The notes beneath the pieces are model-generated. The model worked only from the letters and a program-made list of their open reading frames with translations. It made no database searches and had not been told where the DNA came from. From Amylibacter marinus (GTDB lineage: Bacteria; Pseudomonadota; Alphaproteobacteria; Rhodobacterales; Rhodobacteraceae), in contig NZ_BSNN01000004.1 in the NCBI RefSeq assembly GCF_030160015.1, positions 434,001 to 498,000 of the forward strand: a stretch of DNA of 64,000 nt, written 5' to 3'. Position numbers and translations under genes: made by a program. Of this stretch, positions 29,350 through 38,625 are shown one piece after another; within the stretch, counting starts at the first letter, position 1, and each line of letters starts with the position of its first letter.

Positions 29350-31985
29350 CCCAGCGGCAGGCGCACGCTGAATTTGGCGCCTGTTTTGCTGCCCACCACC
29401 TCTAGGGTGCCGCCAAGGTTCTTTACAATCTCTTTGCTGATCGCCAGCCCAAGGCCCACGCCACTGCCGGCCTTGTTGCGCTGAAGTTGGGCAAATTTGT
29501 CAAAGATGCGCTCGCGATCCGCACGCGGGATGCCTGGGCCATTGTCATGGAATGTGATGCGGATATCGCCTTTGGCCCTGCGGCAATCGATATTCAGCAC
29601 GGGCACATCTTTGTCTGAATATTTGATCGCGTTGGTGATCAGGTTGATAAACACCTGTGCCAGCCGATCCGAATCCGTATCAAACCGCGCGCCTAGGGCT
29701 GGGCCGGCCACATGGATTTCTGCGTTGGCCGCTTGGCTAATTTGCTGGGTGGCCTGTAGGGCGCGATCCATCACCCCGGTCACAGAATGGCGGCGCATGT
29801 TCAGTTGAACCTTGCCGCTTTCCAGAAAGCTGAGATCAAGGATTTCATCCAGCAGGCGGGTCAGGCGTTGGCTCTCTTCGTTAATCACGTTCGAGAAATG
29901 CTCTCGCTGGGCCTGATCCAAATTTTGCCCTGTGCGTAGAATTTCAGAAAAACTGCGGATCGAGGTCATGGGTGTACGCAACTCATGGCTGACTTGGCTT
30001 AGGAAGTCATCCTTCTGTGCGCTTAGCTCTGTTAGGCGGGTGTTCACCGCGCGCAATTCTTCCGCGGTTTTGGTGAGCTGTTTTGACTGCTCTTCCAATT
30101 GGGTGGAATATTCGATCACCTGCACGGTCTCATCGGCCACGGCGATCAAATCCTCTACCGATATATCCTTGCCGCCCACCGCTTGGCTGATCATGGTGTG
30201 GGCCGTCGCCGCACCAACAGACCCCGAGAATTCCTTCTCGAGCAATTCCATGAACTCAGTATCGATTTCCACATCGTGATCCAGCTGATCAAACAGGCGG
30301 GCAGCATGATTGCGCCCCAATATCCGCTGGGCCAGAATAAACAGATCATCGCGCGTGGCTGCCTGATTTAGGGTGCGCCGCCCTGACTGTTGACCATAGA
30401 CATTGATGAACTGCAGCGCCTGTAGCTGTTCTAGCGGTCTGGGGGTGCTTAGCAGCGAGCATAGAACAAATACCACAGTATTGGCGGACATCGACCAAAA
30501 CACCGCATGGATCAAGGGATCCGAAATATCTGTGCCAAACAGCGCCTGCGGGCGTAGAAATTCGATGCCCAGCGGCCCGTTATCCAGCACCGCCTGCGAT
30601 AGGATGAAATCCCCGCCAAAGCTGGGCAAAAACAACGTATAGGCCCAGAGAAAAAACCCAACAGTAATCCCCGAAATCGCGCCAATGCGCGTGGCGTTTT
30701 GCCAGAACATCCCCCCCACCAGCGATGGCAATACCTGTGCAACCCCCAGAAAGGCTATCAACCCGATCGATGCCAACGCAGATGTGCCCCCCGTCAGGAT
30801 GAAATAGAAATACCCAAGAGCCAAAATCCCCGCGATGCTGATCCTGCGTGATCGTAACAGCACGGTGCGGATATCGTCGCTCTGGGGGTTTTTGCGCTGT
30901 GATCGGTATAGCCACAGCGGCAAAACGATGTGGTTGGATACCATGGTGGATAGGGCAATGGCCGCCACAATCACCATGGATGTAGATGCGGAAAATCCGC
31001 CCAGAAATGCCAGCGCGGCTAGGCTTTCGCGGTTCTCGGCTAGCGGTATGGTCAAAACAAACAGATCAGGGTTTGATCCCTCGGGTAGAATATGCAGACC
31101 CGTTGCCGCAATGGGCAATACAAAAACACACATCAAAAATAGATACAGCGGGAACGCCCAGCTGGCGGTGGCCAGATGGCGCTCGGCGGTGTTTTCAACC
31201 ACCATCACCTGAAACATCCGCGGTAGGCAGATGATCGCGGTGGCGGATAAAAACGTAAGCGTCACCCAGCGTGGAGCAAACAGACCCTGTTGCTGGGGGA
31301 TGCGTTGCTCCATCAATGTCAGCGTGTTCGCCGGCCCATCCGATACCCCCCAGACCACAAATATCCCCACCGCCACAAGAGCCACTAATTTCACAATCGC
31401 CTCCATGGCGATGGCCGTGACCACGCCGTGGTGGCGCTCGTTTGCATCCAGATTGCGCGTGCCAAACACAATGATAAAGGCAGCCAACCCAAGCGCTATA
31501 AACAGCGCCGTAATCGCGGGGCCCGCCTCTGTTGGCCCTTCGGTAAATACAGCAAAACTTAGCGTCAGAGATTGCAGCTGAAGCGCAATATAAGGGGTTG
31601 AACCAAGCACCGCCAAAAGGGTGACAATCACCGCCAAAACATTGCTTTTGCCATAGCGCGAAGAGATCAGATCAGCGATTGATGTGATGCGCTGGGTTCG
31701 CCCAATGCGCACCAGTTTGCGCAAAAACCACCACCAGCCCACAAACACCAACGTTGGCCCCAGATAGATGGATAGAAATTCAAACCCGTTGCGCGCCGCT
31801 GACCCAACCGAGCCATAATATGTCCATGCGGTGCAATAAACCGATAGGGATAGCGTATATATTATAGGAGATTTCAGGATCCCCAAGCGCCCTTGTTTGG
31901 CGCGCCGCTCGGCCACGGCCGCCACGATAAACAACAGGATCACATAGACCAAACAAATGGTCGCAATCAGATTAAAGCTGAGCAT
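29346..31985 (-). CDS. sensor histidine kinase with sodium/solute-symporter (SLC5) domain, CbrA/CrbS type
   Basis: 879 residues. Residues 1-510 form about 13 membrane helices of the sodium:solute symporter fold (SVYCTAWTYYGSVGSAARNG near 48, RITSIADLISSRYGKSN near 99). Residues 540-620 are helical and lie where CbrA-type proteins have a STAC domain. A coiled coil follows, then the HisKA domain with the phosphorylated His667 in SHELRTPMTSIR, and a complete ATPase domain (NLITNAIKYS, DNGPGIP, GVGLGLAISKEI). Relatives control carbon use, including acs in Vibrio. Here the start shares one base with the stop of the 2-TM gene, in an operon with a receiver protein. The transported or sensed solute is unknown. 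Confidence 0.9.
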   Translation of the reverse strand: MLSFNLIATICLVYVILLFIVAAVAERRAKQGRLGILKSPIIYTLSLSVYCTAWTYYGSVGSAARNGFEFLSIYLGPTLVFVGWWWFLRKLVRIGRTQRITSIADLISSRYGKSNVLAVIVTLLAVLGSTPYIALQLQSLTLSFAVFTEGPTEAGPAITALFIALGLAAFIIVFGTRNLDANERHHGVVTAIAMEAIVKLVALVAVGIFVVWGVSDGPANTLTLMEQRIPQQQGLFAPRWVTLTFLSATAIICLPRMFQVMVVENTAERHLATASWAFPLYLFLMCVFVLPIAATGLHILPEGSNPDLFVLTIPLAENRESLAALAFLGGFSASTSMVIVAAIALSTMVSNHIVLPLWLYRSQRKNPQSDDIRTVLLRSRRISIAGILALGYFYFILTGGTSALASIGLIAFLGVAQVLPSLVGGMFWQNATRIGAISGITVGFFLWAYTLFLPSFGGDFILSQAVLDNGPLGIEFLRPQALFGTDISDPLIHAVFWSMSANTVVFVLCSLLSTPRPLEQLQALQFINVYGQQSGRRTLNQAATRDDLFILAQRILGRNHAARLFDQLDHDVEIDTEFMELLEKEFSGSVGAATAHTMISQAVGGKDISVEDLIAVADETVQVIEYSTQLEEQSKQLTKTAEELRAVNTRLTELSAQKDDFLSQVSHELRTPMTSIRSFSEILRTGQNLDQAQREHFSNVINEESQRLTRLLDEILDLSFLESGKVQLNMRRHSVTGVMDRALQATQQISQAANAEIHVAGPALGARFDTDSDRLAQVFINLITNAIKYSDKDVPVLNIDCRRAKGDIRITFHDNGPGIPRADRERIFDKFAQLQRNKAGSGVGLGLAISKEIVKNLGGTLEVVGSKTGAKFSVRLPLG

Positions 31986-32248
31986 CAGTCATCCGCCATC
32001 TGCGAGATCAACATGCGGGATACGAAAAATGCCCCCAAGATGAGCGCCGCCCATGCGCCAAAGACATAAACCAACAGCGCAAATATTGATGGGTTGGCTC
32101 CCTCGGTTGTAAAAATGTTGACCATCGGCGTTACCCAAAGGATCACACCAGCGATTGTCATACCAATTGAAATCTCGGATTTCTTGCGCGCATTGCGGCG
32201 ATTTTCATCGCGCTTTTGGCTGGGGGTTATGGCGTTTTTCGCGCTCAT
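31985..32248 (-). CDS. small two-helix membrane protein between receiver and kinase
   Basis: 87 residues. A polar, basic N-terminus with KRDENRRNARKKSE (cytoplasmic) is followed by two hydrophobic segments, ISIGMTIAGVILWVTPMVNI (about residues 27-46) and FALLVYVFGAWAALILGAFFV (first 20 residues counted, about 57-76). Its start overlaps the receiver stop by ATGA and its stop shares a base with the kinase start, so it is made in step with both. I do not recognise the family. It resembles in size the small subunits found beside some sodium symporters and may assist the symporter-like domain of the kinase; that is inference. Confidence 0.75.
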   Translation of the reverse strand: MSAKNAITPSQKRDENRRNARKKSEISIGMTIAGVILWVTPMVNIFTTEGANPSIFALLVYVFGAWAALILGAFFVSRMLISQMADD

Positions 32249-32613
32249 GAATCCAGTAAATCCAGAACCGAGGCCACCAGTTCGTCATTCGAAAATGGCT
32301 TGGTCATGAATAAATCTACCCCCGCATCGATCGCCGCTTTGCGGTCCCTTTTCTGTCCCTTGGCGGTTAGCATCAATACGGGAAGCCTCTTAAGGCCTTG
32401 ATTATTGCGAATATTTTCTAAAATCTCCATGCCGGATATATTGGGCAGCATGATGTCCAATATCACCAAATCGGGTGTGACCTGCTGAATAAATTCAATC
32501 GATCCTGCGCCATTGGCAAAGGATCGCACAGTAAGACCGGCGCGCTCTAAAAGAAATGTCAGCGCCTCTACGATGAAGGGTTCGTCTTCGATAATAGCTA
32601 CGGACTTAGACAC
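32245..32613 (-). CDS. single-domain response regulator (receiver only)
   Basis: 122 residues from a GTG at 32613 preceded by GGGAGGA; an upstream TTG at 32643 is less likely. It is a lone receiver: acidic pair in IIEDEP, phosphoacceptor Asp53 in VILDIMLPN, Thr in LMLTAKG and Lys in MTKPFSNDEL. There is no DNA-binding output domain. As part of the same operon as the symporter-type kinase it is the natural phosphoryl acceptor. The output could pass through protein contacts, a phosphorelay, or the XRE regulator encoded 63 bases upstream. Confidence 0.92.
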   Translation of the reverse strand: MSKSVAIIEDEPFIVEALTFLLERAGLTVRSFANGAGSIEFIQQVTPDLVILDIMLPNISGMEILENIRNNQGLKRLPVLMLTAKGQKRDRKAAIDAGVDLFMTKPFSNDELVASVLDLLDS

Positions 32614-32676
32614 AGATTCCTCCCAAAATATGTGCAGTTTCAACCTAGCTGGATTTTGCCACAGGTCAAACGGTGT

Positions 32677-33966
32677 TTATTTATCTAGTAAATAGGCCGA
32701 GCGCCGAGCACTGCATTTTTGGCGTGGGCAGACCGCACATTGCATACCAACGGATAGCTGTGGTAGGGATTTCAACCCGTCAATCAGGGCGTAGTCGGCA
32801 GTGAACAACATAATGCTTTCAGATTGCGCCGGCATGCCGATCTGCGCCACTTCGGTTGGGTAGGAATAGCTAAGAGTAAACAGGCGCTCGCCGCTGGGCA
32901 GATCTATAAATGCGGCAATGGGCTGGGTGGGCTGCGAGGCGCTGCGGTAAATCGGCCATAGCGGACAGGCCCCTCCAAACCGTGGCAGCGCAAACACCGG
33001 TAATTGTTTGCGGTATAAAACCGCCCCAGACCCATCGCATTGCAACAGCCCAAACCGTGGCATATCCGGCGCCTGGGGCATATGGGCCAATCGAAACATC
33101 ACCAAGGGCAACGCGACCCCCATGTCCGAGGCGATGCTAAGCGCATCGAAATGATGGGCCTGCGCTGTTTCCAAAAATGGTTGGATTGGCAGGGTGGTTG
33201 CCATATCCACATAGGATTGCAACGAGGCCTTGGTCTGGATCTGTAGGGCCGCGGGAACGGCCAGTTTTTCTACCATTTCGGCAACACTCTCGCGGCCTTG
33301 CTCCAGGGGCTCTAGGTAGAAATGATGCTGCTCTAGCAATGTATCAAATGGCGCGTTGTCGGGGCTGGCCACCTGCGCATCAGAGCTTGGCTCAAAATGA
33401 TCCAAGACATCACTAGCGGTTTCAGACAGGCGTGCGCTTTCGGACAGAAGGTTTTGCAAAAACCGCTGAGATTGATCGCGCGGTATATCAGGCATGCTGG
33501 CCAAAATATCGGCGGTGGAATGAATGGCCGTGATGTTGGACAGCATCAAATGGATCGATTCGGCAAAGAAGGGGTCATTGTGCATTTGATCCGCTAATGC
33601 GGCAAAGTTTTCCTGCTGTTGTTCCTGTTGATCCTGTAGGCGCGCCACCAGCCGCGCAAAACCGGGGTAGCGGGCGGTAAACTCCTCGGTGCGCTCGGTT
33701 TCCGGCTTTAGGTGGCTGGCCGAAAGGGCGGCTTTCTTCACGCGATCCACCAACGCGCGATCCGATCCCTCTGACAGCAGGCTCTGATCAATTTCCAGTG
33801 CATTCGCCAACGATAGCAGGGTTTTCCCGGCGATTCCGCGGCGGTTGTGTTCGATCAGGTTTAGGTAGGATGCAGATATACCCGCAATACGTGCAAGATC
33901 CTTTTGGGTTAATCTCTTCGCGCGGCGTGCTTCGCGGATGCGGGTGCCTAAGAGAGTTCTGGCCAT
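32677..33966 (-). CDS. second RamB/ScfR-like XRE regulator
   Basis: 429 residues from the ATG at 33966, which has CAGGAGA 8 bases upstream. An XRE helix-turn-helix is at residues 7-62 (RLTQKDLARIAGISASYLNL). A Gln-rich helical linker (QDQQEQQQENFAAL) lies near residue 125, and the C-terminal part contains FGGACPLWPIYRSASQPTQP and ends with Cys-rich CAVCPRQKCSARR, similar to the ending of the aceA-linked regulator at 9.2 kb. It heads the operon with the receiver, 2-TM protein and kinase, and is divergent from the ABC importer. It most likely controls one or both units and itself. Confidence 0.85.
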   Translation of the reverse strand: MARTLLGTRIREARRAKRLTQKDLARIAGISASYLNLIEHNRRGIAGKTLLSLANALEIDQSLLSEGSDRALVDRVKKAALSASHLKPETERTEEFTARYPGFARLVARLQDQQEQQQENFAALADQMHNDPFFAESIHLMLSNITAIHSTADILASMPDIPRDQSQRFLQNLLSESARLSETASDVLDHFEPSSDAQVASPDNAPFDTLLEQHHFYLEPLEQGRESVAEMVEKLAVPAALQIQTKASLQSYVDMATTLPIQPFLETAQAHHFDALSIASDMGVALPLVMFRLAHMPQAPDMPRFGLLQCDGSGAVLYRKQLPVFALPRFGGACPLWPIYRSASQPTQPIAAFIDLPSGERLFTLSYSYPTEVAQIGMPAQSESIMLFTADYALIDGLKSLPQLSVGMQCAVCPRQKCSARRSAYLLDK

Positions 33967-34005
33967 GGATATTTCTCCTGCAAAATCAAACATCTTGGGG
34001 TTATG

Positions 34006-34021
34006 TGTAAATTAATTTACA
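34006..34021. promoter_or_regulatory. perfect palindrome before the XRE regulator
   Basis: TGTAAATTAATTTACA is a perfect 16-bp palindrome 40 bases upstream of the regulator ATG, in the divergent gap to the ABC importer. A further TTTACAAA lies near 34048-34055. The TGTAAA half-site matches the repeats in the aceA promoter. Confidence 0.6.
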
Positions 34022-34178
34022 TTATTGGGAATTGCAAATGATTAGAATTTACAAAAAAAGCGTTAATAAACAAGTAGTTGTTGAATAACTTTCATTTTGC
34101 CGTAGCGTAAAGAGGTCTATTGGACACTGGCGTATGTTGCGAGGAGGCAACCTGCGGACAGAACTAGGGAGGATATCT

Positions 34179-35516
34179 ATGTCTAACTTTACACGACGTG
34201 GGCTTTTGAAAACCACTGCCATTGCTGGCGCCGGTTTGGCGATGCCTACATTGATCACAAGCCCTGTGGCGGCCTATACAAATGCCCCGACAGGCGGCTC
34301 GGTTACGCTGGGCTTTAATGTTCCACAAACTGGCCCATATGCGGACGAGGGTGCGGACGAGTTGCGCGCCTATCAATTGGCCGTTGAGCATCTGAATGGC
34401 GGCGGCGATGGCGGCATGATGAACACATTCTCATCCAAAGAGCTAAAGGGTAACGGTATCCTTGGCAAAAAGGTGGAATATGTAACAGGTGATACGCAAA
34501 CCAAATCCGATGCAGCGCGTGCCTCTGCAAAATCCATGATTGAAAAAGACGGGGCAGTGATGATCACTGGTGGCTCTTCTTCTGGTGTGGCGATTGCGGT
34601 GCAGGGCCTATGCCAAGAAGCTGGCGTTATCTTTATGGCCGGTTTGACACACTCAAATGATACAACCGGTAAGGATAAGAAGGCCAATGGCTTCCGCCAC
34701 TTCTTTAATGGTTACATGTCAGGTGCCGCCTTGGCACCGGTGCTAGAGGCACGTTACGGCAAAGACCGTAATGCCTATCACCTAACGGCTGATTACACAT
34801 GGGGTTGGACACAGCAAGAATCGATTGCTGCTGCAACCGAGGCCAAGGGCTGGAATACCGTGAACAACGTGCTGACACCACTGGCCACCACAGACTTCTC
34901 GTCCTATGTGGCGCCTGTGTTGAACTCTGGTGCTGATGTTTTGGTGCTGAATCACTACGGCGGAAACATGATCAACTCGTTGACCTCTGCGGTTCAATTC
35001 GGCCTGCGTGACAAGGTTGTGAACAACAAGAACTTCGAAATCGTTGTTCCATTGTACTCTCGCCTAATGGCACGTGGTGCGGGTGAAAACGTCAAAGGAA
35101 TCTTTGGCTCTACCAACTGGCACTGGTCGCTAACGGATGAAGGTACAAAGGCATTCGTTAAATCCTTTGGCGAGAAGTACGGCTTCCCACCTTCACAGGC
35201 GGCGCACACAACATACGTGCAAACCCTGCTATATGCGGATGCATGTGAGCGTGCCGGCACCTTTAACCCATGCGGCGTAGCCGAGGCTCTAGAGGGCTTC
35301 AAATTCGACGGCTTGGGCAATGGCCCAACCGAGTACCGCGCCGAAGATCACCAGTGCTTCAAGGATGTATTGGTGGTGAAGGGTAAAGAGAACCCAACCT
35401 CTGAATTTGATGTTCTGGAAGTTGTGGAAATCACCCCCCGAGCACAGGTTGAATACGCACCAGATCACCCAATGTTTGCGGGCGGTAATCTGGGCGCATG
35501 TAACTCGGGCGCATAA
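34179..35516 (+). CDS. ABC importer substrate-binding protein, Tat-exported (HAAT/amide-urea type)
   Basis: 445 residues from the ATG at 34179, preceded by AGGGAGGA. The N-terminus MSNFTRRGLLKTTAIAGAGL is a Tat signal, so the protein is exported folded. The rest is a type I periplasmic binding fold (GGSVTLGFNVPQTGPYADEG; GGSSSGVAIAVQGLCQEAG). It is longer than leucine-binding proteins and nearer to the urea/short-amide group. With the four following genes it forms a complete importer. No urease or amidase gene is nearby, so the ligand is open: amino acids, amides, urea or organic acids are all possible. Confidence 0.9.
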   Translation: MSNFTRRGLLKTTAIAGAGLAMPTLITSPVAAYTNAPTGGSVTLGFNVPQTGPYADEGADELRAYQLAVEHLNGGGDGGMMNTFSSKELKGNGILGKKVEYVTGDTQTKSDAARASAKSMIEKDGAVMITGGSSSGVAIAVQGLCQEAGVIFMAGLTHSNDTTGKDKKANGFRHFFNGYMSGAALAPVLEARYGKDRNAYHLTADYTWGWTQQESIAAATEAKGWNTVNNVLTPLATTDFSSYVAPVLNSGADVLVLNHYGGNMINSLTSAVQFGLRDKVVNNKNFEIVVPLYSRLMARGAGENVKGIFGSTNWHWSLTDEGTKAFVKSFGEKYGFPPSQAAHTTYVQTLLYADACERAGTFNPCGVAEALEGFKFDGLGNGPTEYRAEDHQCFKDVLVVKGKENPTSEFDVLEVVEITPRAQVEYAPDHPMFAGGNLGACNSGA

Positions 35517-35609
35517 TCAAATCTTTAAATCGCGGTCGTGGCGTTTTTGCGCCGCGACCTTGCACCGGATTGCACCGCGCAAATCCGAGGAAGACAAGGT
35601 ATACGGGAC

Positions 35610-36656
35610 ATGGATGCACTCCTTCTACAAATTCTAAATGGTCTGGACAAAGGCAGCGCATACGCGTTGATCGCGCTGGGCCTTACGCTGATTTTCGGCA
35701 CACTGGGGGTGGTGAATTTCGCCCATGGTGCGCTGTTTATGGTAGGGGCGTTTTGCGCCGTTACATTGCAACATATTATCGGGCTATCCAAAATAACAAT
35801 CGATCCGACCAAGGTGGATTTTCTGGGTAATCCAGCCAAGGTTAAAACACCCTATGTGGTGGAATGGTTCGGCGAAAGCGCGGGTATGACCATTATAGAT
35901 TGGGCGGTTCCTTTGGCGCTGCTGTTCTCAATACCCGTTATGTTGCTAATCGGCTATGCGATGGAACGTGGTCTGATTAAACATTTCTACAAACGTCCCC
36001 ATGCAGACCAAATTTTGGTGACCTTTGGTCTGGCTATTGTAATTGGCGAAATCGTCAAAACCAATTTTGGCGCAACGGAAATTCAGGTGCCGGCACCGGA
36101 TTCATTGGCGGGGGTTTCTGATATTGGGGCGATGTTTGGTATGGGGGCAGGGCAACTGGCCTATCCCACTTGGCGCATAGTTTACTTCTTCTTTGCACTT
36201 GGAATTATCGGAGCGATTTTTGCCTTTCTGCGGTTTACGACCTTTGGGATGGTTGTGCGTGCTGGCATGGCGGATCGCGAGACGGTGGGCCTGCTGGGTA
36301 TTAATATCGATCGCCGTTTTACCATCATGTTTGCTATCGCGGCTGTGGTCGCGGGGCTGGCGGGGGTGATGTACACCCCGATCAAGCCACCCTCCTATGA
36401 ATTGGGTATGCAATTCTTGGTTATCTCATTCGTGGTTGTTGTTGTGGGCGGCATGGGTTCTTTACCCGGCGCAGTCGCGGCAGGATTTATGCTGGGTATT
36501 CTAGAAAGTTTTGCTTCTATGAATGTGGTTAAATCCTTCTTCGAGGCGATCTACCTACCCTCAATCGACCAAATCATCATCTATCTAGTGGCCATTATCG
36601 TCTTGCTAACCAGACCACGCGGTTTGATGGGCAAAGCTGGCGTAATGGAGGAATAA
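35610..36656 (+). CDS. ABC importer permease 1, LivH type
   Basis: 348 residues from the ATG at 35610 (MDALLLQILNGLDKG). An upstream in-frame start at 35538 gives an unlikely basic leader. About eight membrane helices; LIALGLTLIFGTLGVVNFAHG is the LivH signature (first 20 residues quoted from residue 20), and VVGGMGSLPGAVAAGFMLG holds the EAA-like contact with the ATPase. Longer than standard LivH because of an insert around residues 55-95 (TKVDFLGNPAKVKTPY). The stop TAA is followed at once by the next permease ATG. Confidence 0.92.
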   Translation: MDALLLQILNGLDKGSAYALIALGLTLIFGTLGVVNFAHGALFMVGAFCAVTLQHIIGLSKITIDPTKVDFLGNPAKVKTPYVVEWFGESAGMTIIDWAVPLALLFSIPVMLLIGYAMERGLIKHFYKRPHADQILVTFGLAIVIGEIVKTNFGATEIQVPAPDSLAGVSDIGAMFGMGAGQLAYPTWRIVYFFFALGIIGAIFAFLRFTTFGMVVRAGMADRETVGLLGINIDRRFTIMFAIAAVVAGLAGVMYTPIKPPSYELGMQFLVISFVVVVVGGMGSLPGAVAAGFMLGILESFASMNVVKSFFEAIYLPSIDQIIIYLVAIIVLLTRPRGLMGKAGVMEE

Positions 36657-37847
36657 ATGAAATCTCTTGCAAAATCAGACAAGCGCACCCTGCTGTTTGT
36701 CATCTTTATCGCCATCGCGGCACCCTTCCTGTTGAATCCCTTCCCAGAAGGGTCAGCCATGGCGCAATTCAACGCGGGCTACCCCGATTTAATGCAACGC
36801 TTCGCATATTTCGGGGTGCTGGCCATTGGGTTTAACATCCTGTTTGGGCTAACGGGCTACCTGTCTTTTGGTCACGCGGCCTTTTTGGGTGTGGGGTCCT
36901 ATTCCGCGGTTTGGATGTTCAAACTATTGGGCATGAATATCATACCAGGCCTGATCCTATCGGTTATCGTCGCGGGGATATTCTCGCTGTTGATCGGTTA
37001 TATCAGCCTGCGCCGCTCTGGTATCTATTTCTCGATCCTAACACTGGCCTTTGCCCAGATGTCCTTTGCTATGGCCTATTCGGTGCTAACGCCGCTGACC
37101 AATGGCGAAACCGGCCTACAGGTGTATGCGGATGATCCACAGGTTTTCATGAATGAAAACTCAATAGCTGTGCCGCATCTGTTTGGGTTAAAGATGCAGG
37201 ATACCTTTACGTTGGATATCGGACCTTGGGCGTTTCAGTTCAACATCGGCTACTATATCTGTGCGCTGTTTTTGATTGCGGCCTTTTATATGTCTTTGCG
37301 GATTTTCCGCTCGCCTTTCGGGTTGATGTTGCGCGCGATTAAAACCAACCAAACGCGTCTGAACTATACGGGGATCAATACACGGCCCTATACGTTGGCG
37401 GCCTTTGTTATTTCTGGCATGTATGCTGGTTTGGCCGGTGGTTTGATGGCCTCTATGGATCCTTTGGCCGGTGCCGAACGGATGCAATGGACAGCATCGG
37501 GCGAGATCGTATTAATGACAATCCTTGGCGGCGCTGGTACGCTTATCGGGCCAGTGCTGGGCGCGGGCTTCATCAAATATTTCGAGAATATTTTCTCAAA
37601 GATCAATGAAACCGTTCTGCACGGCTGGTTTGCATTCCTGCCTGATGGTTTGGAAAACGCCATTGTCTGGGTGTTGCATTTTTTCGTGGGCAAGGGCTGG
37701 CACCTAACGCTTGGCCTGTTGTTCATGGCGATTGTTATCTTCTTGCCGGGTGGCCTGATGGAGGGCGCGCAACGCATCGGCAATTGGTGGAAAAACCGCC
37801 GCGCAAAAGGGAAAACCTCTTCTGCCAAAACGACACCTGCAGAATAG
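36657..37847 (+). CDS. ABC importer permease 2, LivM type
   Basis: 396 residues with about ten membrane helices. [20 protein letters not shown] near residue 62 is the LivM signature, and [17 protein letters not shown] near residue 290 is the ATPase-contact loop. It directly abuts the upstream permease gene. A periplasmic insert (about residues 145-185) contains [16 protein letters not shown] and is probably near the binding-protein side. The C-terminus is basic ([11 protein letters not shown]) and cytoplasmic. Confidence 0.92.
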   Translation: MKSLAKSDKRTLLFVIFIAIAAPFLLNPFPEGSAMAQFNAGYPDLMQRFAYFGVLAIGFNILFGLTGYLSFGHAAFLGVGSYSAVWMFKLLGMNIIPGLILSVIVAGIFSLLIGYISLRRSGIYFSILTLAFAQMSFAMAYSVLTPLTNGETGLQVYADDPQVFMNENSIAVPHLFGLKMQDTFTLDIGPWAFQFNIGYYICALFLIAAFYMSLRIFRSPFGLMLRAIKTNQTRLNYTGINTRPYTLAAFVISGMYAGLAGGLMASMDPLAGAERMQWTASGEIVLMTILGGAGTLIGPVLGAGFIKYFENIFSKINETVLHGWFAFLPDGLENAIVWVLHFFVGKGWHLTLGLLFMAIVIFLPGGLMEGAQRIGNWWKNRRAKGKTSSAKTTPAE

Positions 37848-37856
37848 GAGCGGCAG

Positions 37857-38615
37857 ATGGGAATTCTAGAAGTAAATAACGTAAACAAGAGCTTTGGCGG
37901 GCTGAAGGCCCTCCAGAATGTGAACTTGGATATCGAAGAAGGCAAAATCCACGCCATCATCGGCCCTAACGGTGCGGGTAAATCAACCCTGTTAAACTGT
38001 TTCGTGGGCAAACTGGTGCCCGATACAGGGACGGTCATGTTCAATGGCCAATCCCTGTTGGGGATTAAACCCCACGAGATCAATCAGGTGGGGGTTAGCC
38101 GCGTGTTTCAGACGCCGGAAATTTTTTCTGAATTGTCGGTGTTTGAAAACGTGATGATCCCCTGTTTTGCCAAACGAGATGGGGCCTTTACCCTGAATGC
38201 ATTAAATCGTGTGCACTCTGAACAGGATATCCGTGAACGCGCCGAGGAAATGCTGGTGGATGTTAACCTGATCGACAAGCGGGATATGATCGCATCTTCC
38301 ATGTCTCGCGGTGATAAACGTCGCCTTGAAATGGCGATGTGCCTGTCTCAGCAACCAAAACTGCTGTTGCTAGACGAGCCCACCGCCGGCATGGCACGGG
38401 CCGATACAGAAAGCACAATCGAACTGTTGAAAACCATTCAAGAGCGGCTGAAAATCACCATGGCAATTATCGAACATGACATGGGCGTGGTGTTTTCGCT
38501 GGCGCAAAAAATATCGGTTCTGGCACAGGGCACCGTGATCGTCGAAGATCTGCCCGAAAACATCAAAGGCCACCCTAAGGTAAAAGAAGCATACCTTGGC
38601 GAAGCACAAGTATAA
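37857..38615 (+). CDS. ABC importer ATPase 1, LivG type
   Basis: 252 residues. Walker A GPNGAGKSTL near residue 37, a signature segment SMSRGDKRRLEMAM in place of LSGGQ, Walker B LLLLDEPTAGMA, and the switch His in IIEHDMG. The signature variant (MSRGDKR) is typical of the UrtD-like branch rather than LivG proper. It starts 9 bases after the second permease. It energises uptake together with the next gene product. Confidence 0.93.
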   Translation: MGILEVNNVNKSFGGLKALQNVNLDIEEGKIHAIIGPNGAGKSTLLNCFVGKLVPDTGTVMFNGQSLLGIKPHEINQVGVSRVFQTPEIFSELSVFENVMIPCFAKRDGAFTLNALNRVHSEQDIRERAEEMLVDVNLIDKRDMIASSMSRGDKRRLEMAMCLSQQPKLLLLDEPTAGMARADTESTIELLKTIQERLKITMAIIEHDMGVVFSLAQKISVLAQGTVIVEDLPENIKGHPKVKEAYLGEAQV

Positions 38616-38625
38616 GGCGGATAAG

